Part shown: positions 23,501-33,506 of the stretch, in pieces
Layout of the letters: each line of letters starts with the position of its first letter
How positions within the stretch are numbered: the stretch's first letter is position 1
Assembly: GCA_033558025.1 (NCBI GenBank)
Contig: JAUCEF010000014.1
Span: 3,968,001-4,032,000, forward strand
Length of the DNA stretch: 64,000 nucleotides
Source of the DNA: Phytophthora sp. 'mugwort'
Lineage: Eukaryota > Oomycota > Peronosporomycetes > Peronosporales > Peronosporaceae
Reading direction: 5' to 3'
Position numbers and translations under genes: made by a program
Notes under the pieces: generated by a model
Seen by the model: the letters and a program-made list of their open reading frames with translations, nothing else
Database searches by the model: none
Told to the model about the DNA's origin: nothing

Positions 23501-26500
23501 ATCGCAAGAGTAAAAAACCCGTGGTGTTTAATGAACGTCTCAAGTCCACGTTCTCTTCATCGATCAGCAATTTCTGAGCTAATTCAGCGTCTAAAGCGGC
23601 ACGAAGAAGCTGCATCCACAGACGCTTTTCCATCACATCACGAGCCTCGAAGCGTAGCCACTCGTGGCTACTCGTTTCGACAGCAAAGCGCGTCGCGTCG
23701 TCGTCTTTGACGGCCAGAACAGTCATCCCGTCGCTCAGTTCAGTTCCACCGCCACTTTTAAAGCCTTCCCGTGTGGCAAAGAGCGCCATTTTCAAGCCAT
23801 TCACTGCCACATACACGGTTTGAGCTCGTTTCCAGAGCGATTTCGAGTTGTCACCAGACGTTTTCTTCAAAAACCCATCCAATTGGAGCGTAGCGAGAGC
23901 TGTGGCTTGCTCTGGTAACGGCGGCACAAGTGCCAAGAGATTTTCATCTTGTGTTAAATTCGTGCCGTACGCCTCGTCAATAGCCTCAAGTAATGCCGCT
24001 TCGCGTTGTGTGTAGCAGCTCAAGAGCAAATCCAAGTCGGGCAGCTTGGCCGGGTTCCGGACGCGGTAAAAGTCGGCAAGTTTCTCACGAAATTGGGCAC
24101 GAATCTGTCGCTCGAGCTCCGTTTCGACGTGAATCGTGTCAAATTCTGCTCGTCGCTGGGCACTTCGAGCAAGCGCCAGACCGCGACGCAACGCATCGAT
24201 CCATTGCTGCTTCTCCTTCGCTGTCGACGCGGCACAGAAGAATGTTTTCCCTTCAGTCGTCTCGAGTTCCATGGCATTTTCGTACCATTTCGTTGTGGTT
24301 TTGCCGTGCCAGTCGCTCACCATTTTCACACGGAAATTACCTAAAGGTTTCGTCATGGCACCGCCGCCAGGGTTTTTACTGTCGTCATGTGTGACATAAT
24401 ACGAGAGTTCGTCGCCTATGAGCACGCAGTATCGCTTCCGCATGGATGGAATCTTGTGGCCACGTTTCATGAGATATCCTTCCATGAGAATCGCTTCATC
24501 TGTTCGAGTTTCACAAGATAATATCGTCCTTTTTGTAGCAGTTTTGTCAGCTTCGAGATCAGCACATAACGACATACACACTGGATCTGTCGCAAAATGG
24601 CTCTTGTAGACCGTGTCGAGCTGCTCTAATAACGCACGTTCACGTCCTTGGAAGGACTCAAGCAGAGCGTCAACGTCCGAGACTTTGGACGGGAGATTTT
24701 CGTCAAAAAAGGCAAAAATTCGAGCACGAAGCTGCTGAAACGAACGTCCGGCGTCGTTCTGGTCCTTAATATCTTCGTTATGATCAACGACGCTCATTGC
24801 ACTTCGCAACGCTTGAATCCAGTCGTACACGATCTCAGCAGCATCCGAACGGAGCAAGATGACGCCGTTCGTGTGAGTTTCGAGACGGAACGCGAACGTC
24901 TCGGCCAGTTTTGCTGTCACTGGCTGCAGACTGACAACCACATCCGACAGCAACGCTGCATGACCGCTATGAGCCACGACGCTGCTATCGAAACACTGCC
25001 ATATTGTGCCTTGAAGGACGCAAAAACACTTGCGATAGGACGCTCCTAGACGTGGGTGCTTGACAGCCAGGTACCCTTCACGATAGACTGGCGTGTTCGA
25101 GACACTAGCACTTAATGGAGGCAAAAACGCCGTAAACGTGTCGTCCGAACTCACGGTCGTGCCGTACGTGGCATCCAATGACAGCAGAAGCTGTTGTTCC
25201 CGGCCGGCAAAGCTGCTCAACAATGCGTCGACGTCTCCGACTCGTTTCGGGTTCTGACGTTGGTAAAACTCGACCAATTGGTCGTGAAAAGTGGTCGCTT
25301 GAATGGGAAAAGTGACTGAGCTGGGTGAAGATTCTGACGCTGGAGTTAAAGCACTTCGCAGCTTGGTCATCCACTGAAGCTTAGCTACAGTCGAAGTCGC
25401 TTCAAGTACGAGTAACTCGGTGGCAGAGCTGAGACTTTGCCCGTCCGTCTCGTATCCACCCGACAAGAAAAACTGGAGCTCCTGGTCCGTCGTTGTCGAT
25501 CGATTCATCGTGGGCGATGGCGTTGGATAATCGTGAACGCCAGTGGCTACGAACACAGCCGACGGCGTCCCCGTTTTGCTGTGGTCGTCGGATTCATAAC
25601 GCTCCAAACGATCTCCCGATAGGACGCACCAGCTCGGACTCGTCTCCTTATTCCACGTCAACCAGTCGGTGAGATCACCCGAAGAGCGAATTGCTGGTGA
25701 TGCTGGAGGATTAGATACCGACGGGGCTCGATGTGGACTGGGAGTCGACGTGGAAGTCGCCAGAACTGCCAGTAAGACTAGCACCTGGTCATCTTTGCCC
25801 ATACATGTGCCATAAAGACGATCCAAGTGCTCCACGAGCGCTTGTTCGCGACCTTGATACCGGGATAACAGCATAGGCACGTCGCCTAACTTGCCGGGAT
25901 GGTATTCGCCGTAGTATTGCTGCAAAATAGTAAGGAATTCACGTCGAGCTGAGCTATAGGAAGGTCGACGGTGAGTCTGTTCAACTTGCTCGTCTTCGTC
26001 CGTACGTGTCGATTGATCGAACAGCTTAGAGCCGCGTTTCGTGCCATGTTGATACTGAAGTAACGCGTGTTGTACGCCATTGACCCAGCGATTCTTCTCG
26101 TGAAGACTGGGCGCACTGCAATAAAGACTTTGATGCTCGGTAGTCTGCAGTAAGAAGCCGTGGTCGTAGTGCATCAGAGTCGCCTGTCCGTCCCAGGTCG
26201 AGACGCCACAGATGTGAAACGTAGCGCTGCGTATGGTAGCCCGACCTTGAGTCACTCCAGCTTCAGTTGCGGCTTCGTGGTGAGTCGCGAAGACGTAGAG
26301 CGTAAGAGCTCGAAGCACACAGTATTTCTTCTTCATAGTCTCTTCAAGAGAGCTCTTGCCGACCAAATAGCCGTCGACAACCACTTCAGCCGTCAATTCC
26401 TCCGTTTCCGACGCTGCTGCTGTTATGACTGACGTTAAGCTTGACGCTGTCTCGAATGACGGCTCTGCTTGCTCATTACTCTGTCGTTTGGGGGATAATG

Positions 26501-27931
26501 GACTTGAAGCCAGTAAGTCAAACGAGTCTCGACGTGATTTCGCAGCTCGAGCTCGATGAGGAGACAAAGGAGGCATCGTAAGACCCACATGAAGTGCCGC
26601 GATCCAGTCTTCCTGACTCTTCTTCAACGGAGCACTGCATCGCAGTGTCTTACCCTCAACAGTGAGCACAGCGAACGGATATGGACACAGATTGGTCGAG
26701 TTAGCTCGGCTGCTGCTACTGAAGGGCACCACAAGTCTCCGGATTGGTGACGTGGGCTTCACTTTTCCGTCCCATTCCGCCACCTCCGCGACGTGAAGAA
26801 CGCCACTCGGTGCGTCCATTTTGGTGATGAAGGCGTCTTGATCAGCATACCAGCACAACGTGTTGCCACTCAGAACGTAGTAGCGACGATGCATTGACGT
26901 CCGCATGGGATGTTGACAGAGCAGATATCCTTCAACCAATGGGTCCAATTGAGACGGTCTCGCTCCTCCAGTCCCTGTACGTCTTTCATCTCCCCAGGAC
27001 GCCAGACGTTTGGCTCTCTGCTTGACACGTTGAGCGTCCTCAAGACTCTTGGCAGCTACTTGACGGAGCATCTTGCTCTCTTCGGCGCACGTGTGCACAC
27101 GGTGAGTCAATTCCTGCTGCTCCTTCGAGTTCGCGTCCATCTGCAGCTCAAGCAGCTCCATCATTCGTCCGTGTGTAGCTTCCGCGCTCGCCGCCACTTC
27201 GACTTTGGCTGCTAATCTCTCGACAGCTTCCATCACATGATCAAACGACGACGCGTCTTCAGTTCCCAAGGACGACGCGTGCACACGCTGTCTCGCCTCT
27301 TCGAGCGCAATCTGCAGCGTCTGGAGCTTCTGCATTGCCTCGCCATGCAGCAATCGAGCCGTCTCGAGCTGCGTCTGGAGCTCGACCGCAATGTCTCGAT
27401 CCTGCTGCAACGCCGTCTCGGCATTCGCCTGTTCGCGCTGTTGTCGCCCCGCGGCTTCCACGGCCTCAGTAGCTTGTTGCACGGCTCGACTGTGTCGTTG
27501 TGCGTCTTGTAGCAATTCCTCCTGCACTTCAGCGATCTCTTCTTGTGCTATGCGCTCTGGCTCCTTTAGTGCGTCTTGCAATGCCTCGAGCCAAAGCTGC
27601 TGAGTCTCGCTGGAATCCGCTCGACAGTTCAACGTGCCGCCGCCGTCCACGTCCAGGTACTTAAGCACGATGTGTGTATCCGTAGACGAGCTCCCGGTCA
27701 TGACCCGCAAGTCGACAAGTTCCAGTACCCGCTTGGGTATGGCTCCGGATCGCTGCGCCTCGTCTTGGGTGAGGTAGAATGACAACATGGTGCCCTTCAG
27801 GACGGCGTAGTGCCGCTTCCTGACACAACATTTCGTTTCAGTCTCGTTCTACCGCGTTCTACTGGATTCCGCCTGACCGACACGTACATGCTGGGCACCT
27901 TGCGACCCCGTTTCCAGAGGTAGCCTTCCAT
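20565..27931 (-). CDS. Giant multi-PH-domain protein with a repeated NP-K-D-GRE module
   Basis: Two exons, 27888-27931 and 20565-27819, with a 68-nt intron (GTACGT...TCAG). Splicing restores the first PH domain (MEGYLWKRGRKVPSM joined to KRHYAVLKG) and gives 2,432 aa; upstream exons cannot be excluded. About 12 PH or PH-like units start with a GYL/GFL-type strand near residues 1, 309, 495, 730, 927, 1127, 1329, 1450, 1620, 1855, 2024 and 2150, most ending in a conserved Trp helix. Residues about 100-290 are a coiled coil rich in Q, E and A. Four ~45-residue modules near 644, 862, 1044 and 1259 share the pattern NPxKxxDVDxLLxxYxGREqaLLxxLDxxYGT. The likely role is a phosphoinositide- or membrane-binding scaffold. 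The last ~40 residues are cysteine-rich and may be mis-called if a small 3' intron exists. Confidence 0.9.
23955..25940 (-). repeat. Four protein-level modules between PH domains
   Basis: On the minus strand the modules lie at about 25800-25935, 25150-25280, 24600-24735 and 23955-24090, about 560-655 bp apart, each next to a PH unit. Shared features are an aromatic (F/YY), an NP-like pair with lysine, D-V-D-x-L-L, G-R-E and a final Y-G-T. They point to tandem duplication of a PH-plus-module unit within the gene. Confidence 0.85.
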
Positions 27932-28031
27932 GATCCAAGTATCTGTTGTATTACTAGACAGGATCGCTTTAAAGGATCTTGATGGCGCTTTTAAGAGGCG
28001 TAAGGACGGTCGCGAAAGGTCCTTCACTTCA

Positions 28032-28919
28032 GTTATTACTTAGTTAAGTATACGTGTACTTGTATTACATATACTTCACTACTACCGGTACCTGTACTTG
28101 CACCCTTCAGCTGGTCGAAGAAGGAACTGTATGGAGGATTTGACCCCTGATGTTCGTGGGTTTCTGTGGTCGAGCGGCACTGTGTCACCACGTTACGATC
28201 GTCCGTCCTCATATAAAACGCTGCATCAGCGAGCGACGTCGATGAGACTACAGTTAGCCCCCCATGGGCCACGAGCACCGAGGCTCGAGGTCTGCGCTGG
28301 CCATAGTGGGAGCCTCTTAGTGGGAGGTTCACGTACACCTGGTACATACTGTAGAGAGTACGTTACCAGGCTGGACCCCTTGATTGTTGAGCCTTGTGGT
28401 GGCGCTTACAACCCCGTTGCGGCGCTGCTCAACGCGACGAGAAGTCTCCGAGTATTGAAGCTCAATGCTGCAATGGCGAACGATCTCTATGCATCGCGTG
28501 GTGCCGTCCAGCTGTCCACTCGACTTCTTCCTGTGCGCCATACTACGCGACGACCCGCAGAAGTGAGGGACAAGCTGTTTGAGAGGAGCCATTCGACCAT
28601 CAACAGCCCGATGCGGTGTCATTTGAGTCAACACACCGGTCTCTAGGCACCAACTCTGCTTCTATCACCGTCGTCCGTCAACAGCGGGAGTAAACCACTT
28701 CGACAGCCGAGTATTTCGTCGTGACGAAGCGAAGTGAGCAACCGACCGACCGATGCTCCTTTATGCTGCTCTTCATGTCGCTCAGGTCACGTCAACTGGT
28801 ATTTTAGAAAATCACGCGGGGGCCGCAACGCAGTCGCTCGATATTCATCAACGGACGTCGCGTCTGCGTTCAGCTTCAAGACCCCACCACCAACTCGCTT
28901 CATCTTCCTCTACACCAAC
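28032..28919. other. Intergenic DNA between the PH gene and the right duplication arm gene
   Basis: Contains the diverged inverted repeat (28097-28526) and the start of the near-identical arm. Open frames here begin with non-ATG codons or mirror the repeat; no gene is supported. It must hold the promoters of two divergent genes, PH (minus) and zinc-knuckle (plus), but no canonical Inr was recognised. Confidence 0.6.
28097..28526. repeat. Diverged inverted repeat, right inner segment
   Basis: Reverse-complement relative of 2951-3397 with many substitutions and indels; no coding potential recognised. Confidence 0.75.
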
Positions 28920-30189
28920 ATGCAACCGTGGTCTTCACCCGAGAACACGATCGTGCTCACGGACCTGCTGCGGTCTCAGCAGCAGTCACAACCACAACAA
29001 CGGAGAAATGCCGTCTACGTCAAGCCAGAACCCGAATTCGTGAGCTCTCGGCTGACGCTAGTGGAGCTGCCACCGTTGCTTCCCCCTCGACTACCAGCCA
29101 TCTCAGACGTGCTTCGAACCACCAGTCCATTACAACAGCGATACCAGTACGAGAACCAGGAGAACGCTAGGATTTTGAACCTTCCACGGGCCGCTTCGCC
29201 GGCTGAAACTAGCTACGGGCAACCAACTCCTCAATACCCAGCCGAGACCTGGACATACTCCGCTACGTTTATGGGTACGTGTTGTGGTAGATGATTCATA
29301 GTGATTTGCCTACCCTCTGCTAACGACGTGTTTCTTGCTGCTACAGCTCGACCTCACGCCACAGACTTCAGTGAGCGCCGTGGATTCGTGTTCCCAAGTC
29401 CACCGGAGACGTGGAGCCCTGACGCGGCTAATAGGGGCGACATGACTCCACCCGGACTCGTAGCAGCCAGGACGCGACCCATCGACACACCGAGCCCACG
29501 ACAGAGAGCTGCATCTCGACCAGCTAGCCGAACATGCAGATTCACGGGCTGTACCCACTACGTGGTCGACCACGGTCTTTGCGTCCGACACGGGGTACGT
29601 AGGCTTGAACTATTGGCTCTCGGTCTGGACGCTTTATCGCCTGACCGGTAGGTGGCATTGAAACTTATAGGGTGGCAAGCGTTGTACGACTGAAGGCTGC
29701 AGTAGTCGAGCCAAACATTTTGGTCGCTGCTGGAAACACGGTACGCTCTCAGTCTATGCTTGTTATTGGTATTTTGGCTGTGATTCTAGCTAACATTCGT
29801 CTCTTCCACCCTCCAGGCGGGTCGGTCGAATGCAAAGCTTCAGGCTGTTCTAATCGAGCCAAGTCTCGCGGCTACTGCTGGTCTCACGGTGGCGGTACTA
29901 AATGTAAAACAGGCACGTGCGATAAGATTGCCATCTCTAACGGCTTGTGCTGGGCCCACGGTGGAGGTAAAGCAAGCACTTTCCTTGACTGGACAGCATC
30001 TTTTTGGCGAGAATTTCGGTACTAACTTATATTTGATTGATCCTCTGATCCCTGACAGGCAAGCGCTGCATCGTTCCTGGATGCCGCAAACAAGCGTATG
30101 AACGGACCTGCAACTACTGCAACAGCCACTTCCAGCAGTACCAGCAGACCGCACTCGAACTAGCTCGGCATCAACCTGTGCTGAATTAA
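28920..30189 (+). CDS. Five-exon zinc-knuckle (CX4CX9CX2H) protein, right copy
   Basis: Exons 28920-29274, 29347-29594, 29671-29740, 29817-29966 and 30059-30189 give 317 aa with every junction in frame. The ATG at 28920 is the first in the frame; the frame extends upstream to 28734 but only with a GTG. The N-terminal half is rich in Q, P and L and probably disordered. Four fingers follow CX4CX9CX2H (for example CKASGCSNRAKSRGYCWSHG) and a fifth (CIVPGC...CNSH) is longer. This is the knuckle found in large numbers in oomycete proteins annotated as WRKY19-like zinc fingers; the biochemical role is not established. The last three introns all fall at the HG/HGG linker between fingers, so exons correspond to finger units. 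Confidence 0.85.
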
Positions 30190-31275
30190 TCGGCCCCTTT
30201 AAAGTTGTTATTTAATCAGCGTGTTGCTCCACGTGGAGCAGCGACGACATGTGTAGATACTACGAGTTACCAGGCAAGAGTTGACACTGGCATTTCATAA
30301 TTTATAAGAGGTGGTGCAACGCAGTAAAGGAGCGTATCTGGAAAGTCGCAGCAAACTCTTGAGTTAGATTTATGGAGTTTGGCGAGTATTCGTTGGTATT
30401 ATTAGGTTCGCTTTAGTTGCTGACTAAATCCATGTTGGTATCCTTGGGCATCCCGTCTGTATAGTGTGAAGCTCGTGTATACGTCATGTAAAGGGGCCGC
30501 GTTGGCAGCTGGAGATTCCAGCGTCGACAGACGCATTACTCGTCAAGAGCAACAAAGCCCACGTCCTGTCCGACATACGATGGTCATGCCGATTCGTCAC
30601 TGATGGGGCTGATGACACTATTTTCGAGGATTTATCACTATCGCCATAAATGAAACTGCCGAACCCGAACAATGCAATTATTTTTCTTCAATAAGTACGA
30701 AATACAATATCGTTTTGCTGAAACGTGCCAGTGATGATACTTTACTTGCAGACGTGGGGGTTCTCTGAGGGTGGTTCTCGAGTCTGGCACCTGATCAATG
30801 GGTGAGTTCGTCCAGCCAGCGGAGAATGGATATAGCTACAGATTAATAAGTTCGTTTCTGAAGTCGAGGCGTTTGAGTTAGTTCTTTGCTGGTTCACATC
30901 ATCTTAATTCCGATGCATCTTTTCGCGAAATTTCAGATAGTAATAGCCTCAGTTTAGAAGACAAGCAAATGAACGTGCAACCGCGCTTTCGGACAGCACG
31001 GCCAAGAGAAAAATACCAGCAGAGCTGTACCCGACAGCGGGATGCCCTCTTTATTTGACTGCCACTCAGCCATTTACTGTTGCCGTCCGAAGCGATTGCT
31101 CGACTAAAAACCGCAACGTCATCTTCGAACTGCTTGATTCAGCCAATCCAATCATTCTGACTCCAAGCTACGATTGGATCATCTTCGTAATGTGCAACAT
31201 AAATACAGCGTCATCAAAGTTGGAGCGACGTATATGCCCATGAACTTCATGATGAAGTGTATCAAAAACTCCGAG
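30190..31275. other. Intergenic DNA, right arm
   Basis: About 1.1 kb between the zinc-knuckle stop and the reductase promoter, identical to 202-1287. No gene recognised. Confidence 0.7.
30225..30240. promoter_or_regulatory. Perfect 16-bp palindrome, right copy
   Basis: TGCTCCACGTGGAGCA, 36 bases after the zinc-knuckle stop codon. It is an E-box/G-box type core or a small hairpin. Confidence 0.4.
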
Positions 31276-31292
31276 TCATTCCTCAATTTGCC
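31276..31292 (+). promoter_or_regulatory. Oomycete Inr + FPR core promoter of the reductase gene
   Basis: TCATTCCTCAATTTGCC joins a consensus oomycete initiator to the FPR core, 39 bases before the ATG at 31332. The spacing gives a short 5' leader, normal for these genes. Confidence 0.85.
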
Positions 31293-31331
31293 GTCTAGTA
31301 GACAAGTCCGCCCAATCCCCCACCACGAGCC

Positions 31332-32333
31332 ATGCCCAGCTACCGCGAACTCCTCTGCACAAAGTTGTCCACCAATTTCCGTGAGGCGACCGAGATCGTG
31401 ACGCACCCGGAGCTGCCTAAGGCCAGTGCCGGCCACATCGTGGTCAAGAACAAATTTCTGGGCGTGAATGCCACCGACATCAACGTGACCAACGGCGTCT
31501 TCAACGAGAATCCGCCGCCATTTGGCACGGGTCTGGACGCGGCCGGCACCGTGATCGAGGTCGGTCAGGGCGTTACCGAGGTCAACGTGGGCGACTACGT
31601 CGTGTACGACAAGTTCGGCGCTTACGCTGAGTACGTCGAGGTGCCCGCCGGCTCGGTGCAAAAACTGCCGGAACTCTCTTCCGCTGCGCTACCTTTGACC
31701 GTGTGCGGCATTTCAGCATCCATTGCCATCACGGAATGTGGCGAGCTCAAGACCGACGAGAAGGTGTTCGTGACGGCAGCTGCTGGTGGCGCTGGCCAGT
31801 TCGTGGTGCAGCTCGCCAAACTGGCCGGCAACCACGTCATCGGCACGTGTAGCAACGACGAGAAGGCCACGTACCTTAAGAAACTTGGCTGTGATCGCGT
31901 GATCAACTACAATAAGGAGGAAATCGATGAAGTGTTGAAGAATGAGTATCCCAAAGGCATCGATATCGCCTTCGAGACCATCGGTGGCAAGATGTTCAAG
32001 ACCGTATTCGACAATATGGCCATTCGGGGTCGCATCATCGTGTTCGGCCACATCTCGGAGTACCGTGGCGACATCCCACGCTCGCCCTTTACCGTCAGCT
32101 CAATGAATGAGGTGCTGCTCATGAAGGCCATCACTGTACGTGGGTTTCTCTTACGCACGTACGACGACATTATCCCAACGCACATGGCCAACCTCTTTAA
32201 GCTCATTAAGGAGGGCAAATTGTTGGCTGGCGTAGACCCCACAGAGTTCCACGGACTCGAGCATATCCCAGATGCAATTGACCACATGTACGCGCACAAA
32301 AACATCGGCAAGATCGTCGTGCAGCTCCCGTAA
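31332..32333 (+). CDS. Medium-chain NADPH reductase, ZADH2/PTGR3 (quinone oxidoreductase) type
   Basis: An intron-less 333-aa MDR-superfamily protein. The N-terminal GroES-like catalytic domain (about 1-130) contains GVNATDINVTNG and FGTGLDAAGTVIEVG. The Rossmann domain (about 130-270) has the nucleotide-binding AAAGGAGQFVVQLAK motif. The zinc-binding cysteines of true alcohol dehydrogenases are not seen, consistent with a zinc-free quinone/enone reductase. Within MDR the sequence best fits the ZADH2/PTGR3 branch, which reduces the double bond of enones such as 15-keto-prostaglandins in animals; the substrate here is unknown. The ATG sits 39 bases after a clear Inr+FPR. The first 145 bases also lie in the inverted duplication. 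Confidence 0.92.
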   Translation: MPSYRELLCTKLSTNFREATEIVTHPELPKASAGHIVVKNKFLGVNATDINVTNGVFNENPPPFGTGLDAAGTVIEVGQGVTEVNVGDYVVYDKFGAYAEYVEVPAGSVQKLPELSSAALPLTVCGISASIAITECGELKTDEKVFVTAAAGGAGQFVVQLAKLAGNHVIGTCSNDEKATYLKKLGCDRVINYNKEEIDEVLKNEYPKGIDIAFETIGGKMFKTVFDNMAIRGRIIVFGHISEYRGDIPRSPFTVSSMNEVLLMKAITVRGFLLRTYDDIIPTHMANLFKLIKEGKLLAGVDPTEFHGLEHIPDAIDHMYAHKNIGKIVVQLP

Positions 32334-32652
32334 GCGAAAGTTTGTATTTAGCAATGGGGATTCGTATTTTGATCTCTGCTTCATAAAAACATTTTCTACC
32401 CGTTTTGTAGCTTGTCATGACTTCTGTGGCCTGTCTCGACCGTGGTCTTTTCCCTATTGGACTGGAGAAAACGTGGATTGCTGCAATTTAACCGCCTTTC
32501 TCAACATTGAAGAATTGGCAGCGGCTGCTGCTTGTCGAAAGCCTTGAGTTCATTCTCAAACAAGCCGCCCAGACCTCAAGCACCTCGACAAGACCAGAAA
32601 ACCAGCTGAGAAAATTCATCTCCACGACAACAGTACAGTAACCCACTCAAGC
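32334..32652. other. Intergenic DNA between the reductase and a secreted protein gene
   Basis: 319 bases with no gene; presumably 3' UTR and then promoter. No consensus Inr. Confidence 0.6.
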
Positions 32653-33237
32653 ATGAACGTATTTTGCCGCTTCGTCGCTCTTCTGTTCTGGATGTCAATG
32701 GAAGCCGGTGCGCTCGTCGTCCTGCAGCGTTCAAACCCACGTGAACGTCATCTCCAACGCGAAGAAAACGAGTCTGACTTGGCGGCGACCGAGTTTCTAG
32801 CCAAAGTGGCCGCACCGATACTGAAGGACGACCTTGAGACCGAAGATTTCTCCAAGTTTGGGGCTTTTGTCGACGCTCTGGTGGCTCATGGGTCCTTGAG
32901 CAGTGAATCGCCTTTCTACTCGAATTGGTCGAGCGTGATTGAACGTGAAAGCGATGCTGCCAGTGGACCAGACATCCCGCTCAATGACGTTGGATCCCCC
33001 TTCATGCCTTCTCCTTCGATGAGCAACGAGACTGAAGCTTCCACTGCGTTCGACCACGTTGTTGGCTCGACTTCCAGCGCGAATGGCGACCTGGAAGGTA
33101 CAGTCGGTGGTAATATCAATATGGCCGACGGGGAGAACGTTCCCAGTAGCTCGACGTCGACGGAACTACCCAGCGGCATCATCCTGTCGATCATTGCGGC
33201 GAATGCGCTCGCTCTCCTCGTCGAGATGACCAACTGA
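32653..33237 (+). CDS. Small secreted protein, possibly GPI-anchored, with an RXLR-like remnant
   Basis: 194 aa from an ATG. Residues 1-20 form a typical signal peptide (MNVFCRFVALLFW...EAGA). Just after it comes RERHLQREENESD, which resembles a degenerate RXLR-EER region (RHLQ then REE) but is not canonical. The middle is Ser/Thr/Asp-rich and low complexity. The C-terminus (LPSGIILSIIAANALALL) is a hydrophobic tail suited to GPI attachment. No enzymatic domain was recognised. It could be a cell-surface or effector-like protein; secretion is well supported, the rest is inference. Confidence 0.75.
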   Translation: MNVFCRFVALLFWMSMEAGALVVLQRSNPRERHLQREENESDLAATEFLAKVAAPILKDDLETEDFSKFGAFVDALVAHGSLSSESPFYSNWSSVIERESDAASGPDIPLNDVGSPFMPSPSMSNETEASTAFDHVVGSTSSANGDLEGTVGGNINMADGENVPSSSTSTELPSGIILSIIAANALALLVEMTN

Positions 33238-33506
33238 TCCTCCCAAACCCTCCAAAAGACCAACAAACTCACATGTAGATTTAAAAGTGAGGCGAAACGC
33301 AGTAGTCGTCCCTGAACTAGCACATTAGTCAAGTGTTAAGTGCAATCTGATTCTATTTCCTCAACTTGGCCTCATTCCTTCTTTATCGCTTGGTGCTGCA
33401 TCCCAAAGATTGTGCGGCTGCACGTGATCTCAAAAGGCGACATGGGAGATTTCACCTTGGCTGACTGGTTGGCACAGTCTTAGATTTACCCGACACACAG
33501 CAAGTC
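33238..33506. other. Intergenic region with a candidate Inr
   Basis: Short spacer holding TCATTCC at 33372-33378; no gene seen. Confidence 0.6.
33372..33378 (+). promoter_or_regulatory. Candidate Inr (TCATTCC) of the isochorismatase-like gene
   Basis: An exact oomycete initiator core 128 bases before the ATG at 33507. The FPR half is weak, so this is a moderate call. Confidence 0.5.

Larger units (their letters stand above)
28527..31476. repeat. Right arm of the near-identical inverted duplication
   Basis: Gap-free reverse complement of 1-2950. It continues into the reductase coding sequence at 31332; homology can be followed to 31476 only because the left arm is cut by the window start. 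Confidence 0.95.

Noticed and set aside
28734..28919. Upstream extension of the zinc-knuckle frame
   Set aside because: Begins with GTG; the first ATG in frame is at 28920.
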